DNA of 64,000 bases, from the NCBI GenBank assembly GCA_951799445.1, contig OX637287.1, forward strand, positions 33,870,224 to 33,934,223. Direction: 5' to 3'. This document shows, piece by piece, positions 35,407-47,622 of this stretch. The notes below the pieces were generated by a model, which was not told the DNA's origin, did no database searches, and saw only the letters and a list, made by a program, of their open reading frames with translations. The translations under genes and the position numbers were made by a program. The stretch comes from Pseudisothecium myosuroides. Taxonomy: Eukaryota > Streptophyta > Bryopsida > Hypnales > Lembophyllaceae. Numbering within the stretch: position 1 is the stretch's first letter; the number at the start of each line of letters is the position of its first letter.

Positions 35407-36019
35407 GTTAGTGCAATATGCAAGACAAACATGCATCAAATTTGGCTACCTTGAGAGTGAGTAGTATAAAAAAAATAGAAAAGAAAGGATTTTGCAAGGT
35501 GTGAAGGATTATTGAAAGTACAATATGATACAAAACTGACTAAATAGATGCTAATTCCAATGTGGAGGAAGTTGCAAATTGGCTATCAAATTCTATTGTT
35601 TGTTGCAGTTTTGGCTAATATGTCTCCATTAAAGGTCTTTTTTAAAATATACTGCATCAGTAATGCAAGGATTTTTTTGGTAGAAACTTAGCTAATTTTA
35701 GCTAGTTTAGGGATTGCTGCTCTATAGGTTTAGTACAAGCAGTGTTCATGAAGTGGTCTTCTTAGCACGTACTGATCTGAGAGGTATTAAACACCTCAAA
35801 GCATTTATTAATCTATTTTTTGTATTTGTATTTTTTGAAAGATAAGAAGAAGTCTCATCTAATCCACTTTAGTTCATATTTTGGGGACTTCTATTGAACT
35901 AATTATCAATTTCTAAAATTAGACTTGGGGGCGCTCTAAAATCATGCCCACCTTTGAATGTTCATTGTGGCTACATTGAAAACTATAATTAATACGTACT
36001 CATGTATTAATAGATGCTT
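35407..36019. other. AT-rich intergenic DNA, no gene seen
   Basis: Nothing recognised beyond low-complexity AT-rich sequence. Confidence 0.5.
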
Positions 36020-36577
36020 TTAACCCCTTAAGGACTAGACATTCAAATTTTGAACAATGGATGAATGCAAATACATCCCAAGCAAAAAAAAATTTCATCC
36101 ATTGTCTTTTTTGAATATTCTTGTATTAGTTCTTTAACATTTGTATTGTATAGATTTTGAAGACTTTGCTTTGAAAATATTCTACAATCTAAGAGTACTA
36201 GTAGATCTAGCCTTAGAAAATAATTTTTTATCAATTCAAAAAATGATTCTTCAAAAATGACTTGAATAGAAAATAAAATGAAATCTTCAAAAGTCACTAT
36301 GATTAAAACTTAAAGTTTTGAACTTCAAAAAAAAATTAGTGTGAAAATTACAAATATTCAAATAACAATCAATTTTAGAAAGAATTTTCAATTATTGTCT
36401 TAAATTTTATTGAAAAATATTGGTTAATATACTGGTTGATCTAACCATGTGGATATGATCTGTGAATCATATTTTACAACTATTGTTTGAGGATTGTCAT
36501 TGAATTATTATTCTAAATTGTATTTTATAATACATCTTTACAATTTTGGAAATCTAGACTACCCCCAGTCTTTAAGC
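36020..36577. mobile_element. Probable TTAA-type element, degraded right end
   Basis: The left end is TTAACCCCTTAAGGACTAGA. The right part resembles 28120-28357, and the terminus is degraded (CCCCCAGTCTTTAAG). An internal pair, CAATGGATGAA and TTCATCCATTG, can form a hairpin. Confidence 0.45.
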
Positions 36578-37918
36578 AAGCGTACTTATAATGCACTACA
36601 ATCTAGATATAGAACATTCTGTGAAGCCAAATGCATGTTAAGCCAAATTTTACAAGAATTGTTGTGTTTTCAGTTGTAGAAAGTCTCCAAAGACTTTAGT
36701 ATACACACATACTTCACAATCAATGCTAGTATATGACAAAATTATTTAGTGCATATTTAAAAAAATAAGTAATAGATTTCATATTAAATGTTCTAAATTG
36801 TTATGAAAAATTATTGTATATGTTTCTTTCAATTTGAAAAATTGATTCTTGTTTTGTTTTATACAAATTGTAAATTTAATGATTATCTATTTGAATTAGC
36901 CTTTAGATCTTGAATAAGTACATGCGGCTGCCAAAGGTATATATTAGCTTAGACTCAATTTGTACAACATTGTTTAACTCTGAATTCAACAAAAAATTAT
37001 TAAAAAAACCTCTATATATGCTTGGAATGTGTCTTTGGAAATGTTAGAATGTCTAATTTCTTGTCCAAATTAGCTTCACTTGAATGACTTTGTTGCTTTC
37101 ATCTCACCATGACTATAAACTAGAAGAGGTCATTGAGTAGTGTATAAATATTTCAATCATATATTTTGCAATATACAAAATTTGTTGCAAATACCATAAG
37201 GAAATTGACTATGTAAGTGCATATGTGACAAAGTCAATATATTAGGTGATCATATGGGCTTTGACGTTGTCATGATGTGGGCTGTATATTGGTTAAGTGA
37301 GGCATCTTTGTTTGTTAAGAAGGTGTGTTAATATTGAGCCTTGTTGTGTTAGGAGCTTATTTTTAGTTCACTTGTTCATGCTAACCACCAGTTGATAACC
37401 GGTTGGTTAGTGTTGATACCTAGGTTGGTGGAGTTAGGGTTAGGGCTAGTCGGCAGCTAGCTGCCTTTGGGATTTGGGGTCTACTTGAGGCAAGAGCTGG
37501 TCCCTTGCTTTTGGGTGTGTTGGGAGGTGTGAGAGGCACTTTGGGTGCTAGTTGTGTATTTGTTGTGGTTTTGATATGGAAAGAAGTATTGATTTGAGGG
37601 AGTTTTGTGTTGCACTTTGGAGAAATGTTGGATGAATACAAACTTTTGGATCTAAGTTTTTGAACACTTGATCTGCAATGATGCAAAGTTTCAAATCTAA
37701 ATCTATTATGGAGAAAAAATTATGAGGCTTTGAAGTGGAGATGTTTAAATTCAAAGGTAGTGAAGGAGGGTGTTTGAGGAGCTTCATTCTTATTGAGATC
37801 TTGTACAATGTAAATGAAATTTTAAGGGTATTTTTCTTATCTTATCTTTTAGCTTGTATCAAAATTTTAGCTTCAATGGACTTAGGATTTAAGAGTTATG
37901 CCCCAAAATACAACTGGA
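36578..37918. other. AT-rich intergenic DNA, no gene seen
   Basis: No gene recognised. The stretch near 37640-37710 is a weak partial unit of the tandem repeat that follows. Confidence 0.5.
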
Positions 37919-38300
37919 TTGAAGAGGCAGAGAAAGATTAGGAAGTCTTTAGTGGTAAAATGACCATAAAAGTCGGACAATATCTTAGAATGTAATGAAA
38001 CTTGGTGTGTATGTATTTGAACAGCTTATCTACAATGTGGCAAAATTTCAATTTTGTTTGAAGCTACTGTACAAACGTTATTCAAAATCAAAGCTAGGTA
38101 TGTCAATTTCTAGGGTAGCTTGAGAAGGGTTAGGAAGTCAATAGTAGAAAAATGTTCATAAAAGTCGGACAGTATCTTAAATGTGATGAAATTTGGTGTG
38201 TTTGTATTTGGATAGCTGATCTATAATGTGGCAAAGTTTCAAGTTGATTGGAGCTACTGTCCAAACGTTATGCCAAAGCAAAGCTGCATATGGCGTTTTT
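37919..38300. repeat. Tandem repeat, about 192-bp period, two units
   Basis: AAAGTCGGACA(A/G)TATCTTA recurs at 37970 and 38162. It is followed in both units by GATGAAA-like, TTGGTGTGT, CAATGTGGCAAA-like and ACTGT(A/C)CAAACGTTAT blocks. Confidence 0.8.
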
Positions 38301-39371
38301 TAGGGCATTTAATGTTTTTTTATGCACAATTTTTCGCCAATGGACTATAGCCAAAAGATGTTGGGTATATTTTGTATAAGAAATTTTCATTGTTTTGGTT
38401 CAAAATAGCCAGATTATTGTTGCATTTTGAGACCACTAGCCAAATTTTATTTAAATATCAGCTAATTTTCATATAGATATTAGCAAATATCACCCAAGTA
38501 TCACATGAGTATTGAAGAAACAATTGTCTCCTTTTCCAAAGTGAAAAAAAAATCAGTGAGGGCATTATGGAAATTGTAGGATAGGGATTGGAGAAATAGG
38601 AAGTTTGAAGGTAGGTTTTAATATCATTTAGGATGTTTATGGGCATCTGAAATACTATACAAAGCATTTTCACAGCAAGAGCCTTATGCTATTCCAAACC
38701 TAATAGCAAATCTTTGTGACAATGCAGTCATATATACTAATTTTGATTGGTCTAGCCATATGCTAGTCAAATATATGTTTTTCAAATAATGGAACCTCAA
38801 TGGAAACTTTATGGAGAACGTATTCAATTTCTTCCGACCTCGCTTCCGACTGCATTCTTTTAGTCACATTAGACAATATGACTACAGATAGTGCAAGCTA
38901 GACTATACTAACCAAATTAATCAACATAGTTATTTTTGTAGTGTTTCAGTTTTTATTTTTATTTCTTTGCATCTTTTAATATAGTCAAGGAGAATAGACC
39001 CCCTCATTGTCCCCCCAATGGATGGGGGATGAATGGGGGTTCCTTTTGCATGTTTTCATTGGTGGATCCTGTTGAAGGGCCCACTCTAATTGTAGCAATG
39101 GTGCAATGAATGAACTTTTCCTAGTGGTGTGCATTCTTGTTAAGTAGCATTGATTGATCCCTCTACCCATATTCTCCACCAATAATGTTTTGTATTTAAA
39201 TTCTAGAAATAAATAAAGAAGGAGGGGAAAGAAGGAGGAAAAAAGACATGTGGTTGGAGGAAAAGGAAGAGGAAACTCAGAGAAGCAAAATTCATAATAG
39301 AATAGGAGTAATAGGCTACATGAATAGAATAGAGGAATAAGGTAGTCTGCTCAAAAAGCGACCGGGCTGTA
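38301..39371. other. AT-rich intergenic DNA, no gene seen
   Basis: No gene. A single CACTACAAAAAT end (reverse complement, near 38945) resembles a CACTA terminus, but no partner was found. Confidence 0.45.
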
Positions 39372-39640
39372 AAATCGATCATGGTACAAAGGTACATTTT
39401 GCTTTCTTCCATGTACCAACAGTGTACATTTCAGGAGGTGGTCACTTTTAGTGACTACTGCGTTTCAACTTTTAAAATCCATAACTAATTCCACAAAGGT
39501 CCAAAAAACTTGAAACAGCTTGGGTTAGATGTGAATTCCATTTTTCTTCTTACTAATATTTTTTGAAAATTGTTTCAAGGAGTTTAGCTTCCCAAACTGG
39601 CAAACAGCTCTTAGATGGTCGGTTTATGAGCCTCCTACCT
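39372..39640. repeat. Dispersed repeat, inverted partner of 11425-11690
   Basis: Shares, in inverted order, the GTACATTTTG, CAACAGTGTACATTTCAGGA and GGGTTAGATGTGAATTCCAT-like blocks with the copy near 11.5 kb. Confidence 0.75.
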
Positions 39641-39993
39641 TAGGTACAAGGGATGGTGAGCATTCACTTTGAAAAGAAGAACGATTCTTAGCATCCAATA
39701 GGAGCAACAAACAAATAGAGAACTGGTTGGAAACTTTTCGATTAGAAAAATCTACTATGAGTAAATATTTCAAATTATTTTTAAATATTTCAAATTTTCC
39801 ATAAATTTACATTTTCAAATCTTACAAAAGACACATTTCAAAATCTTCCAGTTGCACATTTTTTACAAGTAATGTCATAAATAGTGGTAATGATGCAATT
39901 ATAATCACTCAGTAGTAGTTATAAATTCATGATTCATGACTACTTGCAGTAGCACATTTGGGGACAAAAAATGAGGACAGGGGCACATACATC

Positions 39994-40511
39994 CCCGGGT
40001 ACGCAACTCATGTATTATACACAGGGGTCATCGGCATTAAAACGGCTCAGAGGACGGTTTTTGTAAAAATTATATCAAATTAAAAAGACCAAAAAGCTGG
40101 GTGAAGACCAAATTAAAAAAAAAATTAAATGTAGAAAATGTTCAATTGCATACATATGAGGAAAAAACTAACAATATATATGAAGAATTGAAACACCTAT
40201 GCATAGTTTTAAAAATTCTTTACAAAAAGTTCCCTCCAATTAAAATTAAAATTTTATTAAAAAGCCCAAAAAGTTGGGTAGCTTGTCCCATGATACATGT
40301 ATTAAAAAAACTCATATAATTAGTTTTTTAATGCTATTATTGTCCCCAAAGAAATATCATTTCATATATATAATTAAGTTTTTGGATTCCTTATTAAAAG
40401 GGCTACAAGAGTTTTCTACATTAAAACAAATTGTATCCCTTGAAATTAGACTAAAATGCATTATAAGTGATTATAATCAGGGCCATATAATATGGGAGTT
40501 GCGTACCCGGG
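39994..40511. mobile_element. Second hAT-like MITE with 8-bp target duplication
   Basis: Perfect 16-bp inverted ends CCCGGGTACGCAACTC bound 518 bp. Similarity continues weakly into TATTATA. The octamer CATACATC lies directly outside both ends (39986-39993 and 40512-40519). The interior is AT-rich and non-coding. Confidence 0.85.
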
Positions 40512-40519
40512 CATACATC

Positions 40520-43500
40520 ATTCAAATGGCTAAAGTCAATTAAAATATTAAAATTCTTAGACTACAAAGATTGTAAAATATTTTGCTATAAAGTTAGTAG
40601 TAAAAAATAACAATGACTGACTAAATGAAGTAGGCAATTATGGAGTTGTCATTGAATTGAGTAAGAGGATAGATCTTGTCACTAAGTCTAGGCAAACTTG
40701 GTGCCAAATTTTTTGCCTGTATCTAGTAATGGTAAGCAACACCATTATTACTATCCACAATGAGAATAATAGGACTTATAATAGTTAGAAATGGCTAGGA
40801 GCCAAGTTGGGGACCAATCTAGGTCTCAAAACATTCACTAGTAGAAAAACATGCCAAATGTAATCAACAAAAGAATGATTGATTGTCCTAAATAACTATT
40901 TTGCCACTAGGGTGTAAAAAAATGAGCTCACAATGTAATATGTACAAATTTGCAGTTGTAATTTAGTCAAACATACGACTAGTAGATGTAGAGTCAATGA
41001 TCAAAGGGCAAAATGATATTTACATCAATGCATTATCAACCGCGCAACTTTGAATTTTTTGATGTGGACTTGTAGAATTGACATGGATTGTTCACAATTT
41101 TCATATAAAACTATACAAGTGAGGATCTTGTATGATCAGCTGGCAACTACTAAACAACTATGTAGTAGTCTAGTTTCACAATATTTGAAAGTAGAAGTTG
41201 AGAAGTTGAAGGTTAGTCATTTATTAGTTGTAGAATAGTCATAGAGCAATTATGAAGACTTTGGGACAGGGCAACTGTCAGTTTAGGGTTAAAACCCTAG
41301 CCACCTCCCTTATGCAATAGTTGCCTACAAATGCATCTAAATAGGGCAACACTTATTTTCTTATCTCTTGCCTCTTATTTCTTGTAGCTTCTTGTTGCAT
41401 CTTGCTTCTTCATTGTAGCATTTGATTCCTTGTTGATTCTTGTTGATTCTTGCCTTTTTTTCTTCCAACATATCTTTATCATTCTTTCTCATTATTTGTT
41501 GTGATTTTCATAGTCATTTTGGTCTCTTGATGTTGCTCTTTACTACTACAAGGTAGTTTATTTCTCATCTTTAGATATATCTTCCATTCAACTTCTTCAA
41601 TTTCATTAGTGATACCACTCTTGATTGGATTTTTGAAGTTGAAGTTGAGAAATTATAAGTCACTTAACTTATCTTGAAACTATTTTTACATTTGTGTTGC
41701 AATAAGTTTCCAACTTTGGATTGTTTAGAAGTGATGTTGCCAAAGTGCAAAGAGAACATTAGTTGAAGATTGCTAAAAATGTTCAAAACTTGTTTGAACA
41801 AGATTAGATTGCATAGTCAGTTACTGCTTTTTTTGAGCACATTGTGAGAGAATGTCAATTTCAAAGAAAAACACAAATCTTTGTCAAAAGGGATAATTAC
41901 ACATGGCATTACTCCATTTTTTGTTAAGATTTTCAAATTTTTTGAAAAGGATACATGTTTCACTTTGAGAAAATGAGGTTGATACTTATGACCAACACAC
42001 ACCAAAACCATATTTGTATTCGTATGACATTAGTCTGGGTGATGAACAATATGGGATATTTAAAACGTGTTTGCCATACCTATATTTCCGTGTCTATATT
42101 CCCGTATTCGTTGTCCCATATCTATATTCTATGTCTACATTCCTATATCTATATTCCATATCTGTATTCCGTATCCTAGAGCACCAACGGCCAAGATTGT
42201 TCCTTACAATAGCAACCAACGGCGATGGTTCACTTTTTTAATTGGAGATCAATGGCATCAAAGAGAGGGGGGGATTTTTTTATAACTGAATCAACAGCTC
42301 TAGATTTTTACGAAATGGGGGGGAAGGAAATTAAAATAGGAAGACGTGTTCGCTCTTTTGCCTCATTGTGGCCCTAAAGACTTTTTAAGGCTGACAAGCC
42401 AATGTCTTTTCAACTTGTCACTCCAAATGGCGCTAGAGCAAATTCAAATCCACCACCCCCATTCAAAAAGTGAACAAAGCATGGCCATATTCCCACCAAG
42501 TTCCCATCCAAAAAAATAACAATTTTTTCATTAATCTTGCAAGGGTCTTCTTGTGTTTGTAAAGGATAGGAGCTTGTCCTTTATGGGGTGAGCTCTAAAT
42601 GGTGGCAAACGACTACTATCGTAGAAAGGTGGACATAAGGCAAACCACCCATGAGAGACACCTAGAGGATGACCCATTCCAGTCCTATATGAATTCATGA
42701 TAGATTTTTTTCAATAAATGAGATTTTAGTTACATTGGGTTGACTAGTGGCTATAATTGAATCAATGTCTTGGATGATGGTGATGGAGTGATTAGTGACT
42801 ACAATAAGAGCTTCCACCTTTTTTTTTTATTGTAAATTCATTCTTGAAAGTGACTTTTTTAGGCATTCATGTTCTAGCCATATTAGAGATTATTGTGGCC
42901 ATGTTAGAAAACATTGCAATTGCTATGGGTGAGTAAGATGATCATTGTGGATACACTTTTTGTTGGTTTTGGAATAGTCTAGAGACTCTTTGGGGCCAAT
43001 TAGACAACACACTTCAAAAATTCATAACAAATTCAAACTTTGTCAAAAAAAATTTAATTTCAATTGCTCTCCCCATTTCTCACATTTATCTTTACATAGA
43101 ATTAAAAATAAATAAATTCAAACAATGATGCCAACAGGGCAAAATGAATCATTCTGCCTGTCAAGCTGGTTTACCTTACATTAGAGGAAAGAGACATATT
43201 GGAAGAGATGGGGAGAGACAATAAATTTTCCATTTTTGTCAAAATTTAAAAAAATTTAAAAAAAATTCCACTTTTTTTTTTGTCAAAATTTAAAAAAAAA
43301 AATCCATCCACATCCACTCCAACTGATTGCTTGGCCAACTTATCACCCTTCCTTCCAGTTCCCTGGATTTGCACGCAGCAGGGTTTAGGGCCCTGGAACT
43401 GAATTCCCCCTTCCCGAGGCACCTCCGCCATCGTCTTCTTCCGTCCTTCTTCGTGAATTCGGATAATTCCTATTCCGTGGATAACTTACAGTTTGGAATT

Positions 43501-43570
43501 TCAATTGTTTCTTCCAAGTTTTTTCAGTTTTTGAAGAAATCCACTTGCTTGCGATACCTTAGCTCAAGCT
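40520..43570. other. AT-rich intergenic DNA upstream of ClpR4
   Basis: No gene recognised. It includes a degenerate CTATATTCC-type tandem array (42067-42180), a lone CACTAGTAGAAAAAC motif near 40836 that resembles a CACTA end, and A/T homopolymer runs near 43240-43305. The last 200 bp, less AT-rich, are probably promoter and leader of the next gene. Confidence 0.5.
42067..42180. repeat. Degenerate short tandem array
   Basis: About nine imperfect units of TCTATATTCC / TGTCTATATTCC type in 110 bp. Confidence 0.7.
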
Positions 43571-46316
43571 ATGGCGCTGCTGGACAGCGGCACTCTGCGA
43601 GGGCTATGGCAACAAACGCCCAAAGCCAACACGCGCTCTCCGTCGCGACGGTTGTTACCGCGAGCCGTGCCCGCGAGGGTGACCATGATGGGGATGGGCT
43701 TGAAGCATCCCCACTCTCCGAATGATCCATTCCTCACCAAGCTTGCGGCTGCGGCGTCCACGGAGTTGGGCAAGGCGCAATTGGCTGGCGCATCTGGTGT
43801 TTCGGATGGACCCCCATTGCTGGACATTCTCACGAATCCCACCATGATGGCTGCACCAGCTCAGGTTGGTAGGGTTTTGAATTTCTTTCGTTTTATATAT
43901 GAAAGTGTGTTGAGAGCGAATGGGTGTGTTTCTGATTACTTTGGTGGGGTTGAACAGGTTGAGAGGTCGTCTGGATATAACGAACACCGGCCACGACGAC
44001 CACCGCCGGATCTTCCCTCCTTGCTGTTGAATAGCCGAATTGTGTACATTGGAATGCCGGTACGTTCTTTCGATACCCTAATTGGATGTGGGTTTTGGAT
44101 GGGAAGCGTGAATTTGAGATTTAGGGTTTTACTATTGCAGCAATTTCTCCATCAGTGGTTGACTGGGAGCATTTAAAGGAGGAAATTGATGAGGGAGGTC
44201 AAGATTTGGGGAAATGAGTGGCAGTTTCGAATTTTCTGGTATGTCGATAGCCTGATGTGGGGTTGTGTTTGGAACAGCTTGTGCCAGCAGTCACCGAGCT
44301 AGTGATTGCGGAGTTGCTCTACTTGCAGTATGCGGACCCTCGGCAGCCTATTTATGTTTATATTAATTCCACTGGCACGTCGCGTGCCGACGGTGAAACG
44401 GTATTCCAGCTGCTGTTATGATAGAAGGGGTTAGACTTGTATTTATGATGATTACAGAATCTGCGGTGTATTGGATTAGTTGTGTGCACCTCTGCATTGA
44501 CTGGTAGTGCATGCCTAATAGGTATACCATATTTTTTAGCGGTTTTGTGCTCAAGTTTAGGTTACTGGCTTGTTGTTGCCATTTGAGCTCTCCTCGCTGA
44601 CGGTGTTTGTGTTGCTGTGCAGGTTGGCTTGGAGACGGAGGGTTTTGCCATATATGATTCCTTGATGAACGTTAGAAATCAGGTAAAATGTGGTTCATAA
44701 GGAGCTGTTAATTTTTGCTTCTAAGGTCGGGACCCATTTCCTTGGCTTTCACCTGTTTGGACGGGCTTCTATCAGTAGAATGGGTTTTCTCTTGTGGGTT
44801 TATCCCCATTTCCGTGAAGTTTTTAAACGAGCAGAGTCCCAATCATCTTAGAATGATGAGTTTGCATCTACCATGTTCCTTATGGAAACATCTTTGACTG
44901 TGGCAGAACCTAGAAATATCTCATTTCTTTGAGGTCACGTGTTTGGATGACACTTAAAATTGTAAATGGGTGACTTTTCAACCCAAGAGAAAGGGAACCC
45001 CACGCGGGCCTATGGTCATTACGAGTTGCTGGTTTACAAAATTGTGTCTTTGGCAGATTCAAACTGTAGCAGTTGGTGCCGCTATTGGACAAGCTTGTTT
45101 GCTTTTGGCATCAGGGGACAAGGGTATGCGTTACATGATGCCTCATGCTACAGGTACGTTGTTTATATGTTTTGAGTTCACCATTGTAGAGCTTGTATTC
45201 GGATATGAATTTTATCGAATAATAGAAGAATTATATCTTGCTATTATCGTGGCTTGTGTGGTTAGAGAAGGAAGCGTGCACATCTGGATGTCATTCTCTT
45301 TCGTATGATCTAATCCTTCGCGTTCAGTTTGCTTGTAAAGCTCTACTTGGGGGTTTAATTGCAGTGTCAATTGCATATGTCACAGGTTGGGATTTTAAAT
45401 TATTTATTACATTGGAATCTGTGCAGCTATGATCCAGCAACCTAGATTACCCTCAACAGGCCAGATGTCCGCCATTGACGTCCACATTAGGGCTAAGGAG
45501 GTGCTCTCTCTTTTATTATACCTTTATTTTGTATTTGACATAGCATGTGAAATTCCCATCGATGGTGCAAGTTGTGCTGGTTCGTCTATTTGATTTTTGA
45601 ATGCATCGTTCTAGGATTCGTTCTTCTAATTTCCATATATTGTGGTTCCTGGTTTGCAGCTGATTAATAACAGGGACACACTTGTTGAGTTACTGGCGAA
45701 GCATACTGGCAATGTAAGAATTCTCACCCACACCCAACCCGCTTTAGTCTTTTGTGCCTCAAACAAAATTTTATTTTTAATGTGGCTCTGCAATAAAACT
45801 GAGTTCTAGGGCATTGCAACAAACTTGAGAGGGTGAGTGTTGTGCTTTCTAAAAGTTATTTAATGTTCACAATTTGCTCACTACTTATGATTTATATGGT
45901 TTGCAGCCTGTTGAGAAGGTTGCCAAAGTGATGGAGAGGCCTTTCTACATGAATCCTAAAAAAGCCGTGGACTTTGGTGTTGCTGACAAGGTTTGTTGCC
46001 TTTTCTACATCATAATAGTGTTGGTCATTCTTTCTGGAGATATTTCTGAAACATCCTCTTCAGTATTTTGTGAAGCGGTTGGAAGCTTTATTTTAAGTGT
46101 CTGGTGGTAATATCTCGATGCTTCTAATTCATGTTTATTGAACTATATTATGTCACCCAACTATTTATTCACTTCCTGCGGAATCTTGCGGTGTTGCAGA
46201 TATTGTGGCGAGGTCAGGAAGCTATGGCGGAGACGATGACGGGTGAGGAATGGGACAAGGGTGCAGGCATCCGTGTGGTGGAGCGTCCTGCATCGTATGG
46301 AGGTGGTGACTCGTGA
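43571..46316 (+). CDS. CLPR4: ClpR4, non-catalytic subunit of the plastid Clp protease core
   Basis: Nine exons: 43571-43864, 43958-44059, 44278-44400, 44623-44682, 45057-45153, 45427-45500, 45660-45713, 45907-45990, 46200-46316. All introns fit GT-AG; 1005 nt gives 334 aa. Residues 1 to about 50 are rich in Ser, Arg and Pro with few acids, as in a chloroplast transit peptide. The Clp fold follows: PDLPSLLLNSRIVYIGMPLV, AELLYLQYADP, IYVYINSTGT, a short insert (SRADGETVGLETEG), AIYDSLMNV, VGAAIGQACLLLASG, YMMPHATAMIQQP. The nucleophile Ser of ClpP is Ile here (GAAIGQ), and the His of MIHQP is Gln (MIQQP), so it is a ClpR, not a protease. The PDLPSLL start and STGTSRADGETVG best fit ClpR4. ClpR subunits form the ClpPR ring that degrades stromal proteins. 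The first intron (93 bp) is in frame without stops, so its retention would still encode protein. Confidence 0.93.
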
Positions 46317-47622
46317 GCTTAGACGATTACGGACTTTAGTTCGTTTTAGGTGTAGGAACACAAAACTTGAGTGTCATCTTGTGTATGAATACAGTGCAAA
46401 TCAAGCCTTAATTTCCGGTTTGGCCGCCAGATTGGGGGCTCACTTTTTCTTACATCCCGTCAAGTAATTTGTAGCATATGTGACGTGCTTGTTGAGTGAA
46501 TCGCTATTTGTCTCAAGCGTGTGATTCTTTGGTCATGATTGCTATGAACGTACAGAGCATGTATTTGAGGCCGTCAGAACTGATCTTCTGAAGAATGCGA
46601 ATTTGAATGTTGTGTTTCAAAACTCTATGAGGGGCTAGTACTTCGACGAAAGAAGAACTATGTTGTGTCCAGTTTGGTAACAAACTTGCAATTCAAGGCA
46701 CAGGAATTGTAAAGTCATATTACGGTGCAGGAATTTCGAGGTCTGGTATATCATATTTGTTGTCTGAATAATGCGAATCTAAACTACTGTTCATGCTGAT
46801 TCATCTCAGAACAGTTATAAGTACTGTAGAAACAATTTAGTGTAATAGAGGTAAAGTCTGTAAGTAGAATGGAATGGTGAGACAATCGTGCAAGGGGCAT
46901 GGACTAAGGTAGCAGTATCCAAAGCCACCTTTTCCCAAGAGTGATCCCTATTCAAACCTTGGCCACGGCAGACTAGCATGACCACAGCTATGATGGCCAC
47001 ATGGCTTAACCCATGTTAACAAATTCATTACAATTTTTTTCCTATCTCTGAAAAATTCGAAGAGAAAAATAATATTGATATTGAAAATTCATCTTTCTCT
47101 TCTCTTGTAGGTTCAAAGTATGCAAAAGAAAGTAAGTTAGAAAACTCCTTTCATGAGAACTGCAATTCCCCACTGTGATTCGTGTTACATCCTCCGATTT
47201 GCTGGTTTCCTATTTTTTGTAAATTTTAGGAGTCGAAAATGCAAGCTGCTTGTTTGGTAGATGACTAAAAACTGACTCTCAAGTTCCTATGTAAAGTGGA
47301 TGCACACTTTCAAAATCAACTCCTTGAAGATTGTAAAATATCGAGAGTAGCCAAGGAAGTACAGTACTTTTACCTTCGACGTGGTTGCGAGTATCACAGG
47401 CAGCTCATATTGAATCCCAGGTGTGAAAAATGTACATTTTGGGTACATGGTCCCAGAATTGGTTGTGCGACCATCTACCCAGAGAGTACAATCTACACAC
47501 TGAGGATTCAAAATGAGCAGTTTGTGAACATAACATGTACACCTTTAGCGTACATGTTCAAATATTCAAATAAACCTATCACCACACGATTGCATGCCAA
47601 GACACCTGGATTCCTGCAATTC
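46317..47622. other. ClpR4 3' flank and intergenic DNA
   Basis: No gene recognised. The first few hundred bases probably hold the ClpR4 3' UTR. Short frames on both strands at 46815-47000 and 47287-47631 lack family features. Confidence 0.45.
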
